A stretch of DNA of 64,000 nucleotides from Frateuria_A sp035943815 (GTDB taxonomy: Bacteria > Pseudomonadota > Gammaproteobacteria > Xanthomonadales > Rhodanobacteraceae): NCBI RefSeq assembly GCF_035943815.1, contig NZ_DASZBU010000015.1:248001-312000 (forward strand). Reading direction: 5' to 3'. A program made the position numbers and the translations under genes. Positions 14,815-25,381 of the stretch are shown in pieces (the first letter of the stretch is position 1; each line of letters begins with the position of its first letter). The notes below the pieces were generated by a model. It had not been told where the DNA came from, made no database searches, and worked only from the letters and a program-made list of their open reading frames with translations.

Positions 14815-16590
14815 ATGACGATCTACAAGGCCCCGCTCGACGACCTGCGCTTCGTGCTGCACGACCTGTTAGGCGTCGAGCCCACGCTGACCGCGCTCGA
14901 GGGTGGCGAGGGCCACACCCGCGACCTGCTCGACGCCGTGCTGGAAGAGGCCGCGCGCTTCAACGAGCAGGTGCTCGCGCCGCTCAACGCGCCGGCCGAC
15001 GCCGAGGGCTGCCACTTCGACAAGGCCACCGCCACGGTGACCACGCCCAAGGGCTTCAAGGAGGCCTATCGCACCTACGTCGAGGGCGGCTGGGCCGGCC
15101 TCACCATGCCCGAAGCCATGGGCGGCCAGGCGCTGCCGGAAGTGATCGGCGTGGCGATGAAGGAAATGCTGGATTCGGCCAACCTGGCCTGGGGCAACTA
15201 CCCGCTGCTCAGTCAGGGTGCAGCGCACGCGCTGCAGCTGCACGGCGACGACTGGCAGAAGGACGTGTTCCTGAAGCCGATGGTCGAGGGCCGCTGGTGC
15301 GGCAGCATGTGCCTGACCGAACCGCAGGCCGGCTCTGACTTGGGGCTGCTCAAGACCCGCGCCGAACCCGCCGGCGACGGCAGCTACAAGGTCACCGGCA
15401 CCAAGATCTTCATCACTGCCGGCGAGCACGACCTCACCGAGAACATCGTGCACCTGGTGCTGGCCCGTCTGCCGGACGCGCCGGCCGGCAGCCGCGGCAT
15501 CTCGCTGTTCGTGGTGCCCAAGTTCAAGGTGGCGCGCGACGGCTCGATGGGCGAGCGCAATGCGGTCGCGGCCGGCGCCATCGAGCACAAGATGGGCATC
15601 CACGCCTCGCCCACCTGTGTGATGAACTTCGACGGCGCCGAGGGTTGGCTGATCGGCCAGCCGCACAAGGGCCTGTTCGGCATGTTCACCATGATGAACG
15701 CAGCGCGCCTGGCGGTCGGCGTGCAGGGCGTGGGGCTGGCCGAACGTGCGCTGCAGAACAGCCTCAACTACGCGCGCGAGCGCCTGCAGGGCCGCGCGCT
15801 GAGCGGCCCTGTCTTTCCGGACAAGCCGGCCGACCCGCTGGTGGTCCACCCGGACGTGCGCCGCATGCTGCTCACCCAGCGCGCCATCACCGAAGGCGGC
15901 CGCGCGCTGATGCTCTACGCCGCGCTGCAGCTGGACATCGAGGACCGTGCCGCCGACGAGGCCGCGCGCGCCAGGGCCGGCGAACTGGTCGCGTTCCTGA
16001 TCCCGATCGTCAAGGGCGTGCTCACCGAGCTGGCGCAGGAGAGCGTCAAGGAGGCCGTGCAGATCTACGGCGGCCACGGCTACATCACCGAGAACGGTGT
16101 CGAGCAGTTCGTGCGCGACGCCCGCATCATCACGCTGTACGAGGGCACTACCGGCATCCAGGCGATGGACCTGCTGGGCCGCAAGATCATGCAGCTGAAG
16201 GGCGCCGGCTTCCGCCACTTCCTGGAGGAAATCGGCAGCTTCTGTCAGCAGCACGTGGGTGACGCCGCCTTGGGCGAGTTCGTCGTGCCGCTGGGCAGAG
16301 CCGCCAAGGAGTGGCAGGCGCTGACGGTTGCGCTGGCCGAGCGTGCGCAGGCCAATCCCGAAGAGCTGGGCGCGGCCGCGGTGGACTATCTCTACTACTC
16401 CGGCTACGTGGCGCTGGCCTACGTATGGGCGCGCAGCGCGGCGGCGGCCGAGAGCAGCACGCAATCGGCCGCATTCAAGCAGGCCAAGCGCGACACCGCG
16501 CGGTTCTACTTCGCACGGCTGCTGCCGCGCTGCGCCGTGCATCGCGCGGCCATCGAGGCAGGCGTGGCCAGCATCCCGGCAATGGTCTAG
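14815..16590 (+). CDS. Acyl-CoA dehydrogenase, long form with C-terminal extension
   Basis: FAD enzyme that introduces the alpha-beta double bond into acyl-CoA during fatty-acid or related degradation. At 591 residues it belongs to the long class with an extra C-terminal helical domain beyond the usual about 380. The FAD/substrate segment MCLTEPQAGSDLG and the segment GTKIFITAGEHDL are intact. The catalytic base is the Glu of LYEGTTGIQAMDLLGRK, and YGGHGYITENGVEQFVRDARI precedes it. GAGGAA sits 8 nt before the ATG. Chain-length preference cannot be read. The gene ends at a GC-rich hairpin that separates it from the convergent pgeF. Confidence 0.93.
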   Translation: MTIYKAPLDDLRFVLHDLLGVEPTLTALEGGEGHTRDLLDAVLEEAARFNEQVLAPLNAPADAEGCHFDKATATVTTPKGFKEAYRTYVEGGWAGLTMPEAMGGQALPEVIGVAMKEMLDSANLAWGNYPLLSQGAAHALQLHGDDWQKDVFLKPMVEGRWCGSMCLTEPQAGSDLGLLKTRAEPAGDGSYKVTGTKIFITAGEHDLTENIVHLVLARLPDAPAGSRGISLFVVPKFKVARDGSMGERNAVAAGAIEHKMGIHASPTCVMNFDGAEGWLIGQPHKGLFGMFTMMNAARLAVGVQGVGLAERALQNSLNYARERLQGRALSGPVFPDKPADPLVVHPDVRRMLLTQRAITEGGRALMLYAALQLDIEDRAADEAARARAGELVAFLIPIVKGVLTELAQESVKEAVQIYGGHGYITENGVEQFVRDARIITLYEGTTGIQAMDLLGRKIMQLKGAGFRHFLEEIGSFCQQHVGDAALGEFVVPLGRAAKEWQALTVALAERAQANPEELGAAAVDYLYYSGYVALAYVWARSAAAAESSTQSAAFKQAKRDTARFYFARLLPRCAVHRAAIEAGVASIPAMV

Positions 16591-16601
16591 CTGCAGCGGA
16601 T

Positions 16602-16628
16602 CGAGCCCCTCCCGCGCGGGAGGGCTCG
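16602..16628. terminator. GC-rich hairpin between convergent genes
   Basis: CGAGCCCCTCCCGC pairs with GCGGGAGGGCTCG, with one bulged base and almost no loop. There is no T run, so termination is plausible but not certain. Confidence 0.5.
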
Positions 16629-16676
16629 AGGTTTCATCAACGAGGGCGCTGCACGCTTGCGCGGCAGGACCGCTTT

Positions 16677-17420
16677 TCAGTCACGCCAGATCAGGCTCGC
16701 GAAGCGGCCGCTATGGGCGCCATCGCGCCGGTAGGAATAGAACCGCGTGTCGGCGAGCGTGTCGAAGCCGCCGCCGTCGACTCGCGTCACGCCGGCAGCG
16801 GCGAGCCGGCGCCGGGCAAGCCCGGCCAGGTCGCAGTGCCAGTGTCCCGGACGCGTCGCGGTGAAGCAGCCCGCCGCGCCCGCGTCACGGTCGACGAAGC
16901 CGGCGCGCACCTCTTCTCCTACCTCGTAGGACGCCGCGCCGATGCAGGGCCCCAGCCAGGCGAGCAGCCGTGCCGGCGGTGTCGCCATCGCCGCGACCGT
17001 CGCCTCGAGCGCGCCGGCAGCCAGGCCACGCCATCCCGCATGCGCGGCGCCGATGCGGGCACCGTCTTCGCTGCAGAACAGCACCGGCAGGCAGTCGGCG
17101 GTGAGTATCGCCAGCACCGTGCCCGGCAGGTGTGCAACGGCCGCGTCCGCCTGGAGCTCGTCGGCGCTGGCCAACGGTCCCAGCTCAGCCACGGTGGTGC
17201 CGTGCACCTGGCGCAGCCAGCGCGGCGCGGACGGCAGGTCGAGCGCGTCGCGCAGGGCGTCGCGGTTGCTCGACACCGCTTCGGGGGAATCGCCGCTGCG
17301 CAAGCCCAGGTTGAAGCGCGCGAAAGGTCCGGTCGAGACGCCGGGTCCGTGGCGCGTGGTCACCGCAGCATGCACGCCGCGCGGTGCGGGCCAATCGGGG
17401 AGGATCCAGGGTTCGGTCAT
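16677..17420 (-). CDS. pgeF: Laccase-domain purine nucleoside phosphorylase YfiH/PgeF
   Basis: Cytosolic YlmD/YfiH family protein. Members have purine nucleoside phosphorylase/deaminase activity, and E. coli PgeF also corrects peptidoglycan precursors. The 247 residues (from ATG 17420) carry the metal-site motifs RQVHGT, TADCLPVLF and GAAHAGWRG plus WLGPCIG. A second ATG at 17450 would add ten residues; neither has an ideal ribosome site. It follows rluD on the same strand with 99 nt between, most of it a hairpin repeat. The rluD-pgeF order with bamD divergent upstream is a well-known gammaproteobacterial arrangement. Confidence 0.92.
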   Translation of the reverse strand: MTEPWILPDWPAPRGVHAAVTTRHGPGVSTGPFARFNLGLRSGDSPEAVSSNRDALRDALDLPSAPRWLRQVHGTTVAELGPLASADELQADAAVAHLPGTVLAILTADCLPVLFCSEDGARIGAAHAGWRGLAAGALEATVAAMATPPARLLAWLGPCIGAASYEVGEEVRAGFVDRDAGAAGCFTATRPGHWHCDLAGLARRRLAAAGVTRVDGGGFDTLADTRFYSYRRDGAHSGRFASLIWRD

Positions 17421-17461
17421 GGGGATGGCCGTGTCGGGAACCAGAAGCATAGCGCGCTCTT

Positions 17462-17500
17462 GCTCCCTCTCCGCCGGCCTCGCCGGCAGAGAAGGAGGAG
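17462..17500. repeat. Intergenic CTCCCTCTCC hairpin repeat, copy 3
   Basis: GCTCCCTCTCCGCCGGCC followed by TCGCCGGCAGAGAAGGAGG. It lies between rluD and pgeF, so it may attenuate transcription into pgeF. Confidence 0.65.
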
Positions 17501-17519
17501 ACGCGCGGTATGGAGGCCG

Positions 17520-18488
17520 CTAAAGCTCGCGGTGCTCTGCGGCGTCGGCGCGCAAGACGGCAACCAGCGCCTCCATGTCCACCGGCCGCTTCGCCTCGAA
17601 CGCCATGGTCGCGCCCGTCACCGGATGCTCGAACGCGAGGCGTTCCGCGTGCAGCGCCTGCCGGCGGAAGCCGCGCAGCGCCGCCACCAGCTCCGGCGTC
17701 GCCCCCTTGGGCAGGCGCAGGCTGCCGCCGTAGAGCGGGTCGCCCACCAGCGGATGGTGGATGTGCGCCAGGTGCACGCGGATCTGGTGTGTACGGCCGG
17801 TTTCCAGGTTGCACTGGATCAGGCTGTGCGCGCGGAAGCGCTCCCGCAGCCGGTAATGAGTGACCGCATGCTTGCCGTCCTCTTCGTCGCGCACGGCCTG
17901 GCGCAAGCGATCGCCCAGGTGCCGGCCGATCGGCGCGTCCACGGTGCCGCCGGCGACCAGCGTCCCTTGCACCACCGCTTCGTACTGCCGCTCGACGGCG
18001 TGCCGCGAGAGCATCTCCACCAGCGCCGTATGGGCGGCCAGGCTCCTGGCCACCACCATCAGCCCCGAGGTGTCCTTGTCCAGCCGGTGCACGATGCCCG
18101 CGCGCGGCAGCTGGGCGAGCGCGGGGTCGTAGTGGAGCAGCGCGTTGAGCAGGGTGCCGCCGGGATTGCCTGCGCCCGGATGCACCACCAGGCCCGCCGG
18201 CTTGTCCAGCACCAGCAGATGCGCGTCCTGATGCACGATGGCCAGCGCGATCGCCTCCGGCGCGCTTTCCACCTCGCTGGCCAATTCGGCCTCCAGCCGC
18301 ACCTGCTCGCCGCCCCGCAGCAACTGGCGCGGCAGCGCGGCGTCGCCATCGAGCGTCACCGCGCCGGCCTTGATCCAGCCGGTCAGGCGCGAGCGCGAAT
18401 AGTCCGGGAACATCTCGGCCAGCGCCTGGTCGAAACGCCGGCCTGCCGCCGACAGGGGCACCTGCGCCTCGTGCCGGATGACGGTCAT
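17520..18488 (-). CDS. rluD: 23S rRNA pseudouridine synthase RluD
   Basis: Converts uridines 1911, 1915 and 1917 of 23S rRNA helix 69 to pseudouridine. The 322 residues (from ATG 18488) comprise an N-terminal S4 RNA-binding domain (FDQALAEMFPDYSRSRLTGWI) and the RluA-family catalytic domain. The signature AGIVHRLDKDTSGLMVVA places the catalytic Asp at 139, the same number as in the E. coli enzyme. GRTHQIRVHLAHIHHPLVGD is also intact. A longer frame reaching 18557 would run through the bamD promoter region and is rejected. Divergent from bamD with 69 nt between starts. Confidence 0.95.
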   Translation of the reverse strand: MTVIRHEAQVPLSAAGRRFDQALAEMFPDYSRSRLTGWIKAGAVTLDGDAALPRQLLRGGEQVRLEAELASEVESAPEAIALAIVHQDAHLLVLDKPAGLVVHPGAGNPGGTLLNALLHYDPALAQLPRAGIVHRLDKDTSGLMVVARSLAAHTALVEMLSRHAVERQYEAVVQGTLVAGGTVDAPIGRHLGDRLRQAVRDEEDGKHAVTHYRLRERFRAHSLIQCNLETGRTHQIRVHLAHIHHPLVGDPLYGGSLRLPKGATPELVAALRGFRRQALHAERLAFEHPVTGATMAFEAKRPVDMEALVAVLRADAAEHREL

Positions 18489-18557
18489 GCCGGTCTCCGC
18501 GGGGGGCAGGCGGTTTGGGCTATCATCCGTTCGATCACATACATAAAAACTTCCCAC

Positions 18558-19385
18558 ATGCGCCTAATCCTGAAATTGCCCATCGTGCTCGTCCTGGGCC
18601 TGTCGCTGGGCGCCTGCTCGATATTCGGCCACAAGCGCGATTCCATCGACACGATGCCGGTGGATCAGCTCTACGCCAAGGCACACGACGACCTGATGAA
18701 CGGCGACTATGCCGCATCGACCAAGGACTACCAGCGCCTGATCGCGCGTTTCCCGTCGGGTGACTACAACGAACAGGCGCAGCTGGAGCTGGCCTACTCG
18801 CAGTACAAGGACAACCAGCCGGACGACGCGTCCTCGACGATCAACCGCTTCATCAAGACCTATCCGACCCAGAAGCACGTCGATTATGCCTATTACCTGC
18901 GCGGACTGATCAATTTCGACCGCACCAGCGGCGTGATCGAGCGCTACATCTCCCGCGAAGGCTCGCAGGCGCGCCGCGACCAGGCCTACAACCTGCAGGC
19001 GTTCGACGACTTCTCCGAGCTGGCCCGCCGCTTCCCCGACAGCGCCTATACCGCCGATGCGCGCCAGCGCATGATCTACCTGCGCAACGTGCTGGCGCAG
19101 TACGAGATCAACGTGGCCAAGTTCTACCTGCGCAACAAGGCCTATGTCGCCTCGGCCGATCGCGCCCAGTACGTGATCGAGCATTACCAGCAGGCGCCGC
19201 AGACCGGCGACGCGCTGGCGATCCTCACGCGCAGCTACCTGGCACTGGGCCAGAAGCCGCAGGCCGAGAACGTGCGCAAGGTGCTGGCGCTCAACTACCC
19301 GGACCATCCCTACCTGACCGACCCGAAGTGGCCGCACGCGCCCTCGATCCTGCGCAAGATGGTGCCGTTCTCCGGCCACCACTGA
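18558..19385 (+). CDS. bamD: Outer membrane assembly lipoprotein BamD
   Basis: Essential lipoprotein of the BAM complex that inserts beta-barrel proteins into the outer membrane. The signal peptide LILKLPIVLVLGLSLGAC ends in a lipobox (LGA before Cys). The mature part is a row of TPR-like repeats (YAKAHDDLMNGDYAASTKDY and the following helices), including the conserved AYYLRGLINF segment. Length is 275 residues; E. coli BamD has 245. No Shine-Dalgarno is visible before the ATG. A possible -10 (TACATA, 18540-18545) lies in the short region shared with rluD. A strong terminator follows at 19411. Confidence 0.95.
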   Translation: MRLILKLPIVLVLGLSLGACSIFGHKRDSIDTMPVDQLYAKAHDDLMNGDYAASTKDYQRLIARFPSGDYNEQAQLELAYSQYKDNQPDDASSTINRFIKTYPTQKHVDYAYYLRGLINFDRTSGVIERYISREGSQARRDQAYNLQAFDDFSELARRFPDSAYTADARQRMIYLRNVLAQYEINVAKFYLRNKAYVASADRAQYVIEHYQQAPQTGDALAILTRSYLALGQKPQAENVRKVLALNYPDHPYLTDPKWPHAPSILRKMVPFSGHH

Positions 19386-19410
19386 CCGCGCGGGTAGTCC
19401 TGCAAATCCC

Positions 19411-19440
19411 AGAGCCGTCGAGCGATCGACGGCTCTTTTC
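19411..19440. terminator. Rho-independent terminator after bamD
   Basis: A perfect 11-bp stem, AGAGCCGTCGA with TCGACGGCTCT, around a GCGA loop is followed by TTTTC. It lies between the convergent bamD and nadE. Confidence 0.9.
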
Positions 19441-19478
19441 ATCTGCCCGGCGAGCCGCCAGGGCGCGGGACCGCCGGG

Positions 19479-21101
19479 TCAGCGCCAGCCGGAAGTGATC
19501 GGGTAGCGCCGCTCGCGGCCGAACGCCCGGGTGGTGACACGCGGCCCCGGCGCCGACTGGCGGCGCTTGAACTCGTTCACCAGCACCATCCGCACCACGC
19601 GGTGCACCGTCTCGGCGGCGAAACCGGCGGCGACGATCTCCGCTTGCGACTGCTCGCCCTCGATGAAGCGCTGCAGGATGGCGTCGAGCTCGTCATAGGG
19701 CGGCAGCGAGTCCTGGTCGATCTGATCGGCGCGCAGTTCGGCCGAAGGCGGGCGCTCGATCACCGCCGCGGGAATCGTTTCGGCGCCGTCCGGCTGCTCA
19801 TTGCGCCAGAGCGCCAGCCGATAGACCGCGGTCTTGTACACGTCCTTGAGCGGCGCGTACGCCCCGCACATGTCGCCGTACAGGGTGGCGTAGCCCACTG
19901 CCATCTCGCTCTTGTTGCCGGTGGAGAGCAGCAGCCGGCCGCGCTTGTTCGACAGCGCCATCAGCATCACGCCGCGGGTGCGCGATTGCAGGTTCTCCTC
20001 GGTCACGTCCGGGCCGCGGTCGCCGAAGGCCGGCGCCAGCGCGGCGAGGAAGCTCCGGTAGGTCGGCTCGATGTCGATGATGTGGTAGTCCGCGCCCAGT
20101 CGCTCGGCCTGCTCGCGCGCGCCGTCCAGCGAGAGCTGCGAGGTGTAGCGCGTGGGCAGCATCACCGCGGTGACGCGCCCGGCGCCCAACGCATCGACCG
20201 CCAGCGCCAGCGTGAGCGCGGAGTCGATGCCTCCGGAAAGGCCCAGCAGCACGCCGGCGAAGCCGTTCTTCTCCACGTAGTCGCGGGTGCCGCGCACCAG
20301 GGCTGCATAGAGCGTCGCTTCCGGACCGGCATCGTCCACCGCGGGCCAGCCCTCCGCGGACAGCGTGCGCGTGGACGGATCGAAGCTCGCCCACAGCAGT
20401 GCGTCGACGAAGGCCGGGGCGCGCGCCGCGATGTTGCCGTCGCCGTTGACCAGCAGCGAGGCACCGTCATAGACGACGTCGTCCTGCCCGCCGACCAGGT
20501 TGAGATAGACGATGGCGCAGCCGGTCTCTTTCGCGCGCGCCGCCAGCAGCGCCTCGCGGGTGGCTTGCTTGGCGTCGTCCCAGGGCGATGCGTTGATGAC
20601 CACGATCAGTTCGGCGCCGGCCCTGGCCGCGCCCGCCGCCGGCTCGGGTTCCCAGATGTCCTCGCAGACCAGGTAGCCCACCCGCACGCCGGCGACCATG
20701 CCGGTGGCGCTCGCGTGGCCGGGGCGAAAGTAGCGCTTGTCGTCGAACACGCCGTAATTGGGCAGCGCCTGCTTGTGCGCGACACATTCGACGCGGCCCT
20801 CGCGCAGCAGCGCGGCGGCGTTGTAGACCTCGCCCTCGCTGTGCGGAAAGCCGACCAGCGCGGCGATACCGTCCGTTTCCGCGGCCAGCGTGGCGATGGC
20901 CTCGCTGCAGGCCCGCAGGAAGCTGGGGCGCACCAGCAGGTCCTCGGGCGGATAGCCGCTCACCGCCAGCTCGGGAAAGGCCACCAGGTCGGCGCCCCCG
21001 GCGTGCGCCTGGTCCATCAGCTCGCGGATCTTGTTCGTATTGGCGACCACGGCGCCGACCGGGAAGTCGAATTGGGCCAGGGCGAGGCGAAGCTTGGTCA
21101 T
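19479..21101 (-). CDS. nadE: Glutamine-dependent NAD+ synthetase
   Basis: Cytosolic enzyme of the last step of NAD synthesis: amidates nicotinate adenine dinucleotide with glutamine-derived ammonia. The two-domain form is clear. An N-terminal nitrilase-type glutaminase carries the triad E44 (FPELAVSGYPPEDLL), K110 (HKQALPNYGVFDDKRYF) and C146 (VCEDIWEP). The C-terminal ATP-pyrophosphatase domain has the P-loop LGLSGGIDSAL (SGGIDS at 289-294) and STGNKSEMAVGYATLYGD. Length 540 fits. The ATG at 21101 gives the family start TKLRLALAQFDFPVGAV; the frame above it is not conserved. Confidence 0.96.
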   Translation of the reverse strand: MTKLRLALAQFDFPVGAVVANTNKIRELMDQAHAGGADLVAFPELAVSGYPPEDLLVRPSFLRACSEAIATLAAETDGIAALVGFPHSEGEVYNAAALLREGRVECVAHKQALPNYGVFDDKRYFRPGHASATGMVAGVRVGYLVCEDIWEPEPAAGAARAGAELIVVINASPWDDAKQATREALLAARAKETGCAIVYLNLVGGQDDVVYDGASLLVNGDGNIAARAPAFVDALLWASFDPSTRTLSAEGWPAVDDAGPEATLYAALVRGTRDYVEKNGFAGVLLGLSGGIDSALTLALAVDALGAGRVTAVMLPTRYTSQLSLDGAREQAERLGADYHIIDIEPTYRSFLAALAPAFGDRGPDVTEENLQSRTRGVMLMALSNKRGRLLLSTGNKSEMAVGYATLYGDMCGAYAPLKDVYKTAVYRLALWRNEQPDGAETIPAAVIERPPSAELRADQIDQDSLPPYDELDAILQRFIEGEQSQAEIVAAGFAAETVHRVVRMVLVNEFKRRQSAPGPRVTTRAFGRERRYPITSGWR

Positions 21102-21296
21102 TTGAGCGCGCGGTGGTGGGAGACGCACATGATAACGAGCCGGAGGGAGCGACGAACGTAAGGGGTCGAGGCACACCGCTCCATCCACCCTTCAGGCAGC
21201 TCCCGCTTCGAGAGCCATCCGGAACTCTCCTCCACGGGGGGAGGTTTCAGCTTGCCGGTGCAGAAGCGCCGGCCGACCGCGCCGCCTTCCCGCGGA

Positions 21297-21332
21297 GGGC
21301 GAACGTCAGGGATGACGCGAGCAAGGGCCGAC
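21297..21332. repeat. Dispersed 34-nt repeat, copy 2
   Basis: GGGCGAACGTCAGGGATGAC followed by GCGAGCAAGGGCCG. It is an inverted near-copy of 9302-9337. It lies in the 310-nt gap between nadE and sucD (21102-21411), which holds no gene. Confidence 0.6.
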
Positions 21333-21355
21333 GGAGGCGACCTTGCGGAGAACCC

Positions 21356-21391
21356 GCAAAACAAAAGGCCACGCGAATGCGTGGCCTTTTG
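21356..21391 (-). terminator. Rho-independent terminator after sucD
   Basis: On the minus strand, 21 nt after the sucD stop, AAAAGGCCACGC pairs with GCGTGGCCTTTT around a 4-nt loop, followed by GTTTT. The stem is perfect over 12 bp. Confidence 0.9.
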
Positions 21392-21411
21392 AGGAACGCG
21401 ACGGGCGCGCC

Positions 21412-22284
21412 TTACTTCATCAGCTTCGCCAGCGTCTTGCCCAGGTCGGCCGGGGACTTCACCGTCGTCACACCCGCCTTCTCCAGCGCCGCGAACTTGG
21501 CCGCCGCCGTGCCCTTGCCGCCGGAGATGATCGCGCCGGCATGACCCATGCGCTTGCCGGCCGGAGCCGAGGCACCGGCGATGAAGGACACCACCGGCTT
21601 GGTCACGTACTCGCCGATGAACTCGGCCGCGTCTTCCTCGGCGCTGCCGCCGATCTCGCCGACCATGATGATGCCTTCGGTCTGCGGATCGTCCTGGAAA
21701 AGCTTCAGGCAGTCGATGAAGTTCAGGCCGTTGATCGGGTCGCCGCCGATGCCGATGCAGGTGGACTGGCCCAGGCCCTCGTTGGTGGTCTGGAACACGG
21801 CCTCGTAGGTCAGCGTGCCGGAGCGCGACACGATGCCGACCTTGCCCGGCTTGTGGATGTGGCCCGGCATGATGCCGATCTTGCACTCGCCCGGGGTGAT
21901 GATGCCGGGGCAGTTCGGACCGATCAGCACGGTTTCCGGATGCTGTGCCAGCACGTTCTTCACGCGCAGCATGTCCAGCACCGGGATGCCTTCGGTGATG
22001 GCCACGATCACGCGGATGCCCGCGTCGATCGCTTCCATGATCGAGTCGGCCGCGAACGGCGGCGGCACGAAGATCACCGAGGCATCGGCGCCGGTCTCGG
22101 CGACCGCTTCGTCCATCGAATTGAAGACCGGCAGGCCGATGTGCTGGGAACCGCCCTTCCCGGGGGTCACGCCGCCGACGATCTTGGTGCCGTAGTCGAT
22201 CGCCTGCTCGGCGTGGAAGGTGCCCTGCTGGCCGGTGAAGCCCTGCACCAGCACCTTGGTGTTCTTGTTGACCAGAACGCTCAT
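21412..22284 (-). CDS. sucD: Succinyl-CoA synthetase alpha subunit
   Basis: Alpha subunit of the TCA-cycle ligase that interconverts succinyl-CoA and succinate with nucleotide triphosphate formation. The 290 residues contain the CoA-binding Rossmann domain (VLVQGFTGQQGTFHAEQAI), the GPNCPGIITPGECKIGIMPG loop and the phosphohistidine H248 in RMGHAGAIISGG. It starts 13 nt after the sucC stop, so sucCD is one operon ending in the terminator at 21356-21391. The RBS lies in the end of sucC (GAGGAGCG type). Confidence 0.97.
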   Translation of the reverse strand: MSVLVNKNTKVLVQGFTGQQGTFHAEQAIDYGTKIVGGVTPGKGGSQHIGLPVFNSMDEAVAETGADASVIFVPPPFAADSIMEAIDAGIRVIVAITEGIPVLDMLRVKNVLAQHPETVLIGPNCPGIITPGECKIGIMPGHIHKPGKVGIVSRSGTLTYEAVFQTTNEGLGQSTCIGIGGDPINGLNFIDCLKLFQDDPQTEGIIMVGEIGGSAEEDAAEFIGEYVTKPVVSFIAGASAPAGKRMGHAGAIISGGKGTAAAKFAALEKAGVTTVKSPADLGKTLAKLMK

Positions 22285-22297
22285 GCTTTTTCGCTCC

Positions 22298-23458
<1,161 letters not shown>

Positions 23459-23740
23459 TCCTATACCTCGAGCGAACGAAAGGAAACGTATCGGCCGCAC
23501 GCGACTTGCGAGGGGCGTGGGCGCGGGAGGAGTCGGACGGCGGGTTCACGACGCGCTGCCGGCATGCAGTGCGCGCTGCCTGGATTCAACCGGGCTGGAA
23601 TCACGCAATACGGCCGCGCATTTTCGCCCAAAGGCGGCATTGATGGAAAGTGCCGCTCGCAGCCGGTCCATGCGGCACGCCGCTGGCAGCGCACGCCGGG
23701 CTGTCTATACTCCGGCGAACCCCGCGTCGGTGCCGTCAAC

Positions 23741-25381
23741 GTGCCCTCTACGATACCCACGACCGATCCGCCCGCCTTCCAGCCCGCCCGCCCCCCCGCG
23801 GTCGCCATCCGCCACGAATTGTTCTTCCTCAACTATTTCCGCCTGGCGCAGGCGCTGGTCTATGCCGGCCTGGCGATCAGCTCGCCGCGGCTGACCTGGC
23901 CCACCATCGACCAGCCCTCGCTGTCCTATGTGGTGATCAGCGTCTACCTGCTGTTCGCGGTCGGCATGCTCATGCAGACGCGCAACGCGATGGCCAACGC
24001 GCGGCTGGTGGTGTCCGGGGCGCTGGTGGTGGACATCCTGGTCGCGGTGCTGGCCGCCTGGCTGATCCACGAAGCGCGCATCGGCATCGCCATGATGCTG
24101 GCGGTGAACCTGTGCACCGGCGCGCTGGTGCTGCCGCTGCGGTTGTCCAGCTTCTTCGCCGCGCTGGCCACGCTGGGGATGCTCGGACACACGCTGATCG
24201 CCAGGGCGCCCGGCGATGGCGACCTGCTCGAGTCGGGTCTGCTCGGTCTGGCCTACTTCGCAAGCACCACGCTATGCCACGTGCTCGGCCGCCAGTTGCG
24301 CGCCACCGAGGCGCTGGCCGAGCAGCGCAGTCTGGATCTGGCCAACCTATCCCAGATCAACGAGCTGATCATCCGGCGCATGAAGACCGGCGTGCTGCTG
24401 GTGGACGACGCCAACCGCATTCACCAGTTGAACGAGTCGGCCTGGATGCTGCTGGGCAACCCGCCGGCCGACCAGCGCGACCTGGGCAAGCTGGCGCCGG
24501 AACTCTCGCGCCGGCTCTACCACTGGATGACCTCGGGCAAGCTGGACGAAACCGCCACGCAGTTGGCCGATGGCGTACCTGAAGTGGTGCCGCGCTTCAC
24601 CCGCCTGGCGCCCAACGACGACTCGCACGTGCTGATCTTTCTGGACGACACCTCGCTGCTGTCGCGCCGCGCCGAGGAACTGACCCTGAGCTCGCTGGGC
24701 CGCCTGTCCGCCTCGATCGCGCACGAGATCAGGAACCCGCTGGCGGCGATCCGCTATTCGGCGCAGTTGCTGGCCGAGTCGCGCGAGCTCAATCCCAGCG
24801 ACGCGCGCATGGTGGAGATCATCAACAACCACTGCGTGCGGCTCAACGAGATCATCGAGAACATCCTGCAGCTCTCCCGCCGCGAGCGCTCGCGCCCGGA
24901 GACGCTGGACCTGGGCCGCTGGGCCAACGGTTTCGTGGAGGAGTACAAGCAGGGCAACGACATCGGCGAGGACTCGCTGCGGGTGATCACCGGCAACGCC
25001 GCAGTGGCGGCGGTGGCCGATCCGCAGCAACTGCAGCAGGTGGTGTGGAACCTGGTGCAGAACGCGCTGCGGTACGGCCGCATGCCGGGCCAGCCGGCAC
25101 GGGTGATGGTGGTGGTGCGCCAGGGCGAGCACGGCGTGCCGATCATGGAAGTGATCGACCGTGGTCCGGGCATCGCGCCCAAGGTCGCCGCGCAGATCTT
25201 CGAGCCGTTCTACACCACGCACGAGTACGGCACGGGCCTTGGCCTGTACCTGGCGCGGCAGATGAGCGAGGCGAACCAGGCCTCGCTGGAGTACGTGCGC
25301 GTGGCCGGCGGCGGCAGTTGCTTCCGGCTGGTGCTCACGCCGCCGGCGCGCCTGCCGGGGGATGGCGGCGAAGCGGGCTGA
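23741..25381 (+). CDS. pilS: Sensor histidine kinase PilS (type IV pilus control)
   Basis: Inner-membrane kinase that controls pilin transcription through PilR. From the GTG at 23741 it has 546 residues: about six N-terminal membrane helices (residues about 30-180), a linker and PAS-like segment (NELIIRRMKTGVLLVDDANR), HisKA with H328 in SIAHEIRNPLAAIRYSAQLL, and an HATPase with NLVQNALRYGR, DRGPGIAP and GTGLGLYLAR. The membrane block, PAS and HK order is the PilS architecture. A possible -10 (TATACT, 23706-23711) sits 30 nt upstream; no clear -35. pilR follows 204 nt later. sucCD beside pilSR is also seen in xanthomonads. Confidence 0.88.
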   Translation: MPSTIPTTDPPAFQPARPPAVAIRHELFFLNYFRLAQALVYAGLAISSPRLTWPTIDQPSLSYVVISVYLLFAVGMLMQTRNAMANARLVVSGALVVDILVAVLAAWLIHEARIGIAMMLAVNLCTGALVLPLRLSSFFAALATLGMLGHTLIARAPGDGDLLESGLLGLAYFASTTLCHVLGRQLRATEALAEQRSLDLANLSQINELIIRRMKTGVLLVDDANRIHQLNESAWMLLGNPPADQRDLGKLAPELSRRLYHWMTSGKLDETATQLADGVPEVVPRFTRLAPNDDSHVLIFLDDTSLLSRRAEELTLSSLGRLSASIAHEIRNPLAAIRYSAQLLAESRELNPSDARMVEIINNHCVRLNEIIENILQLSRRERSRPETLDLGRWANGFVEEYKQGNDIGEDSLRVITGNAAVAAVADPQQLQQVVWNLVQNALRYGRMPGQPARVMVVVRQGEHGVPIMEVIDRGPGIAPKVAAQIFEPFYTTHEYGTGLGLYLARQMSEANQASLEYVRVAGGGSCFRLVLTPPARLPGDGGEAG

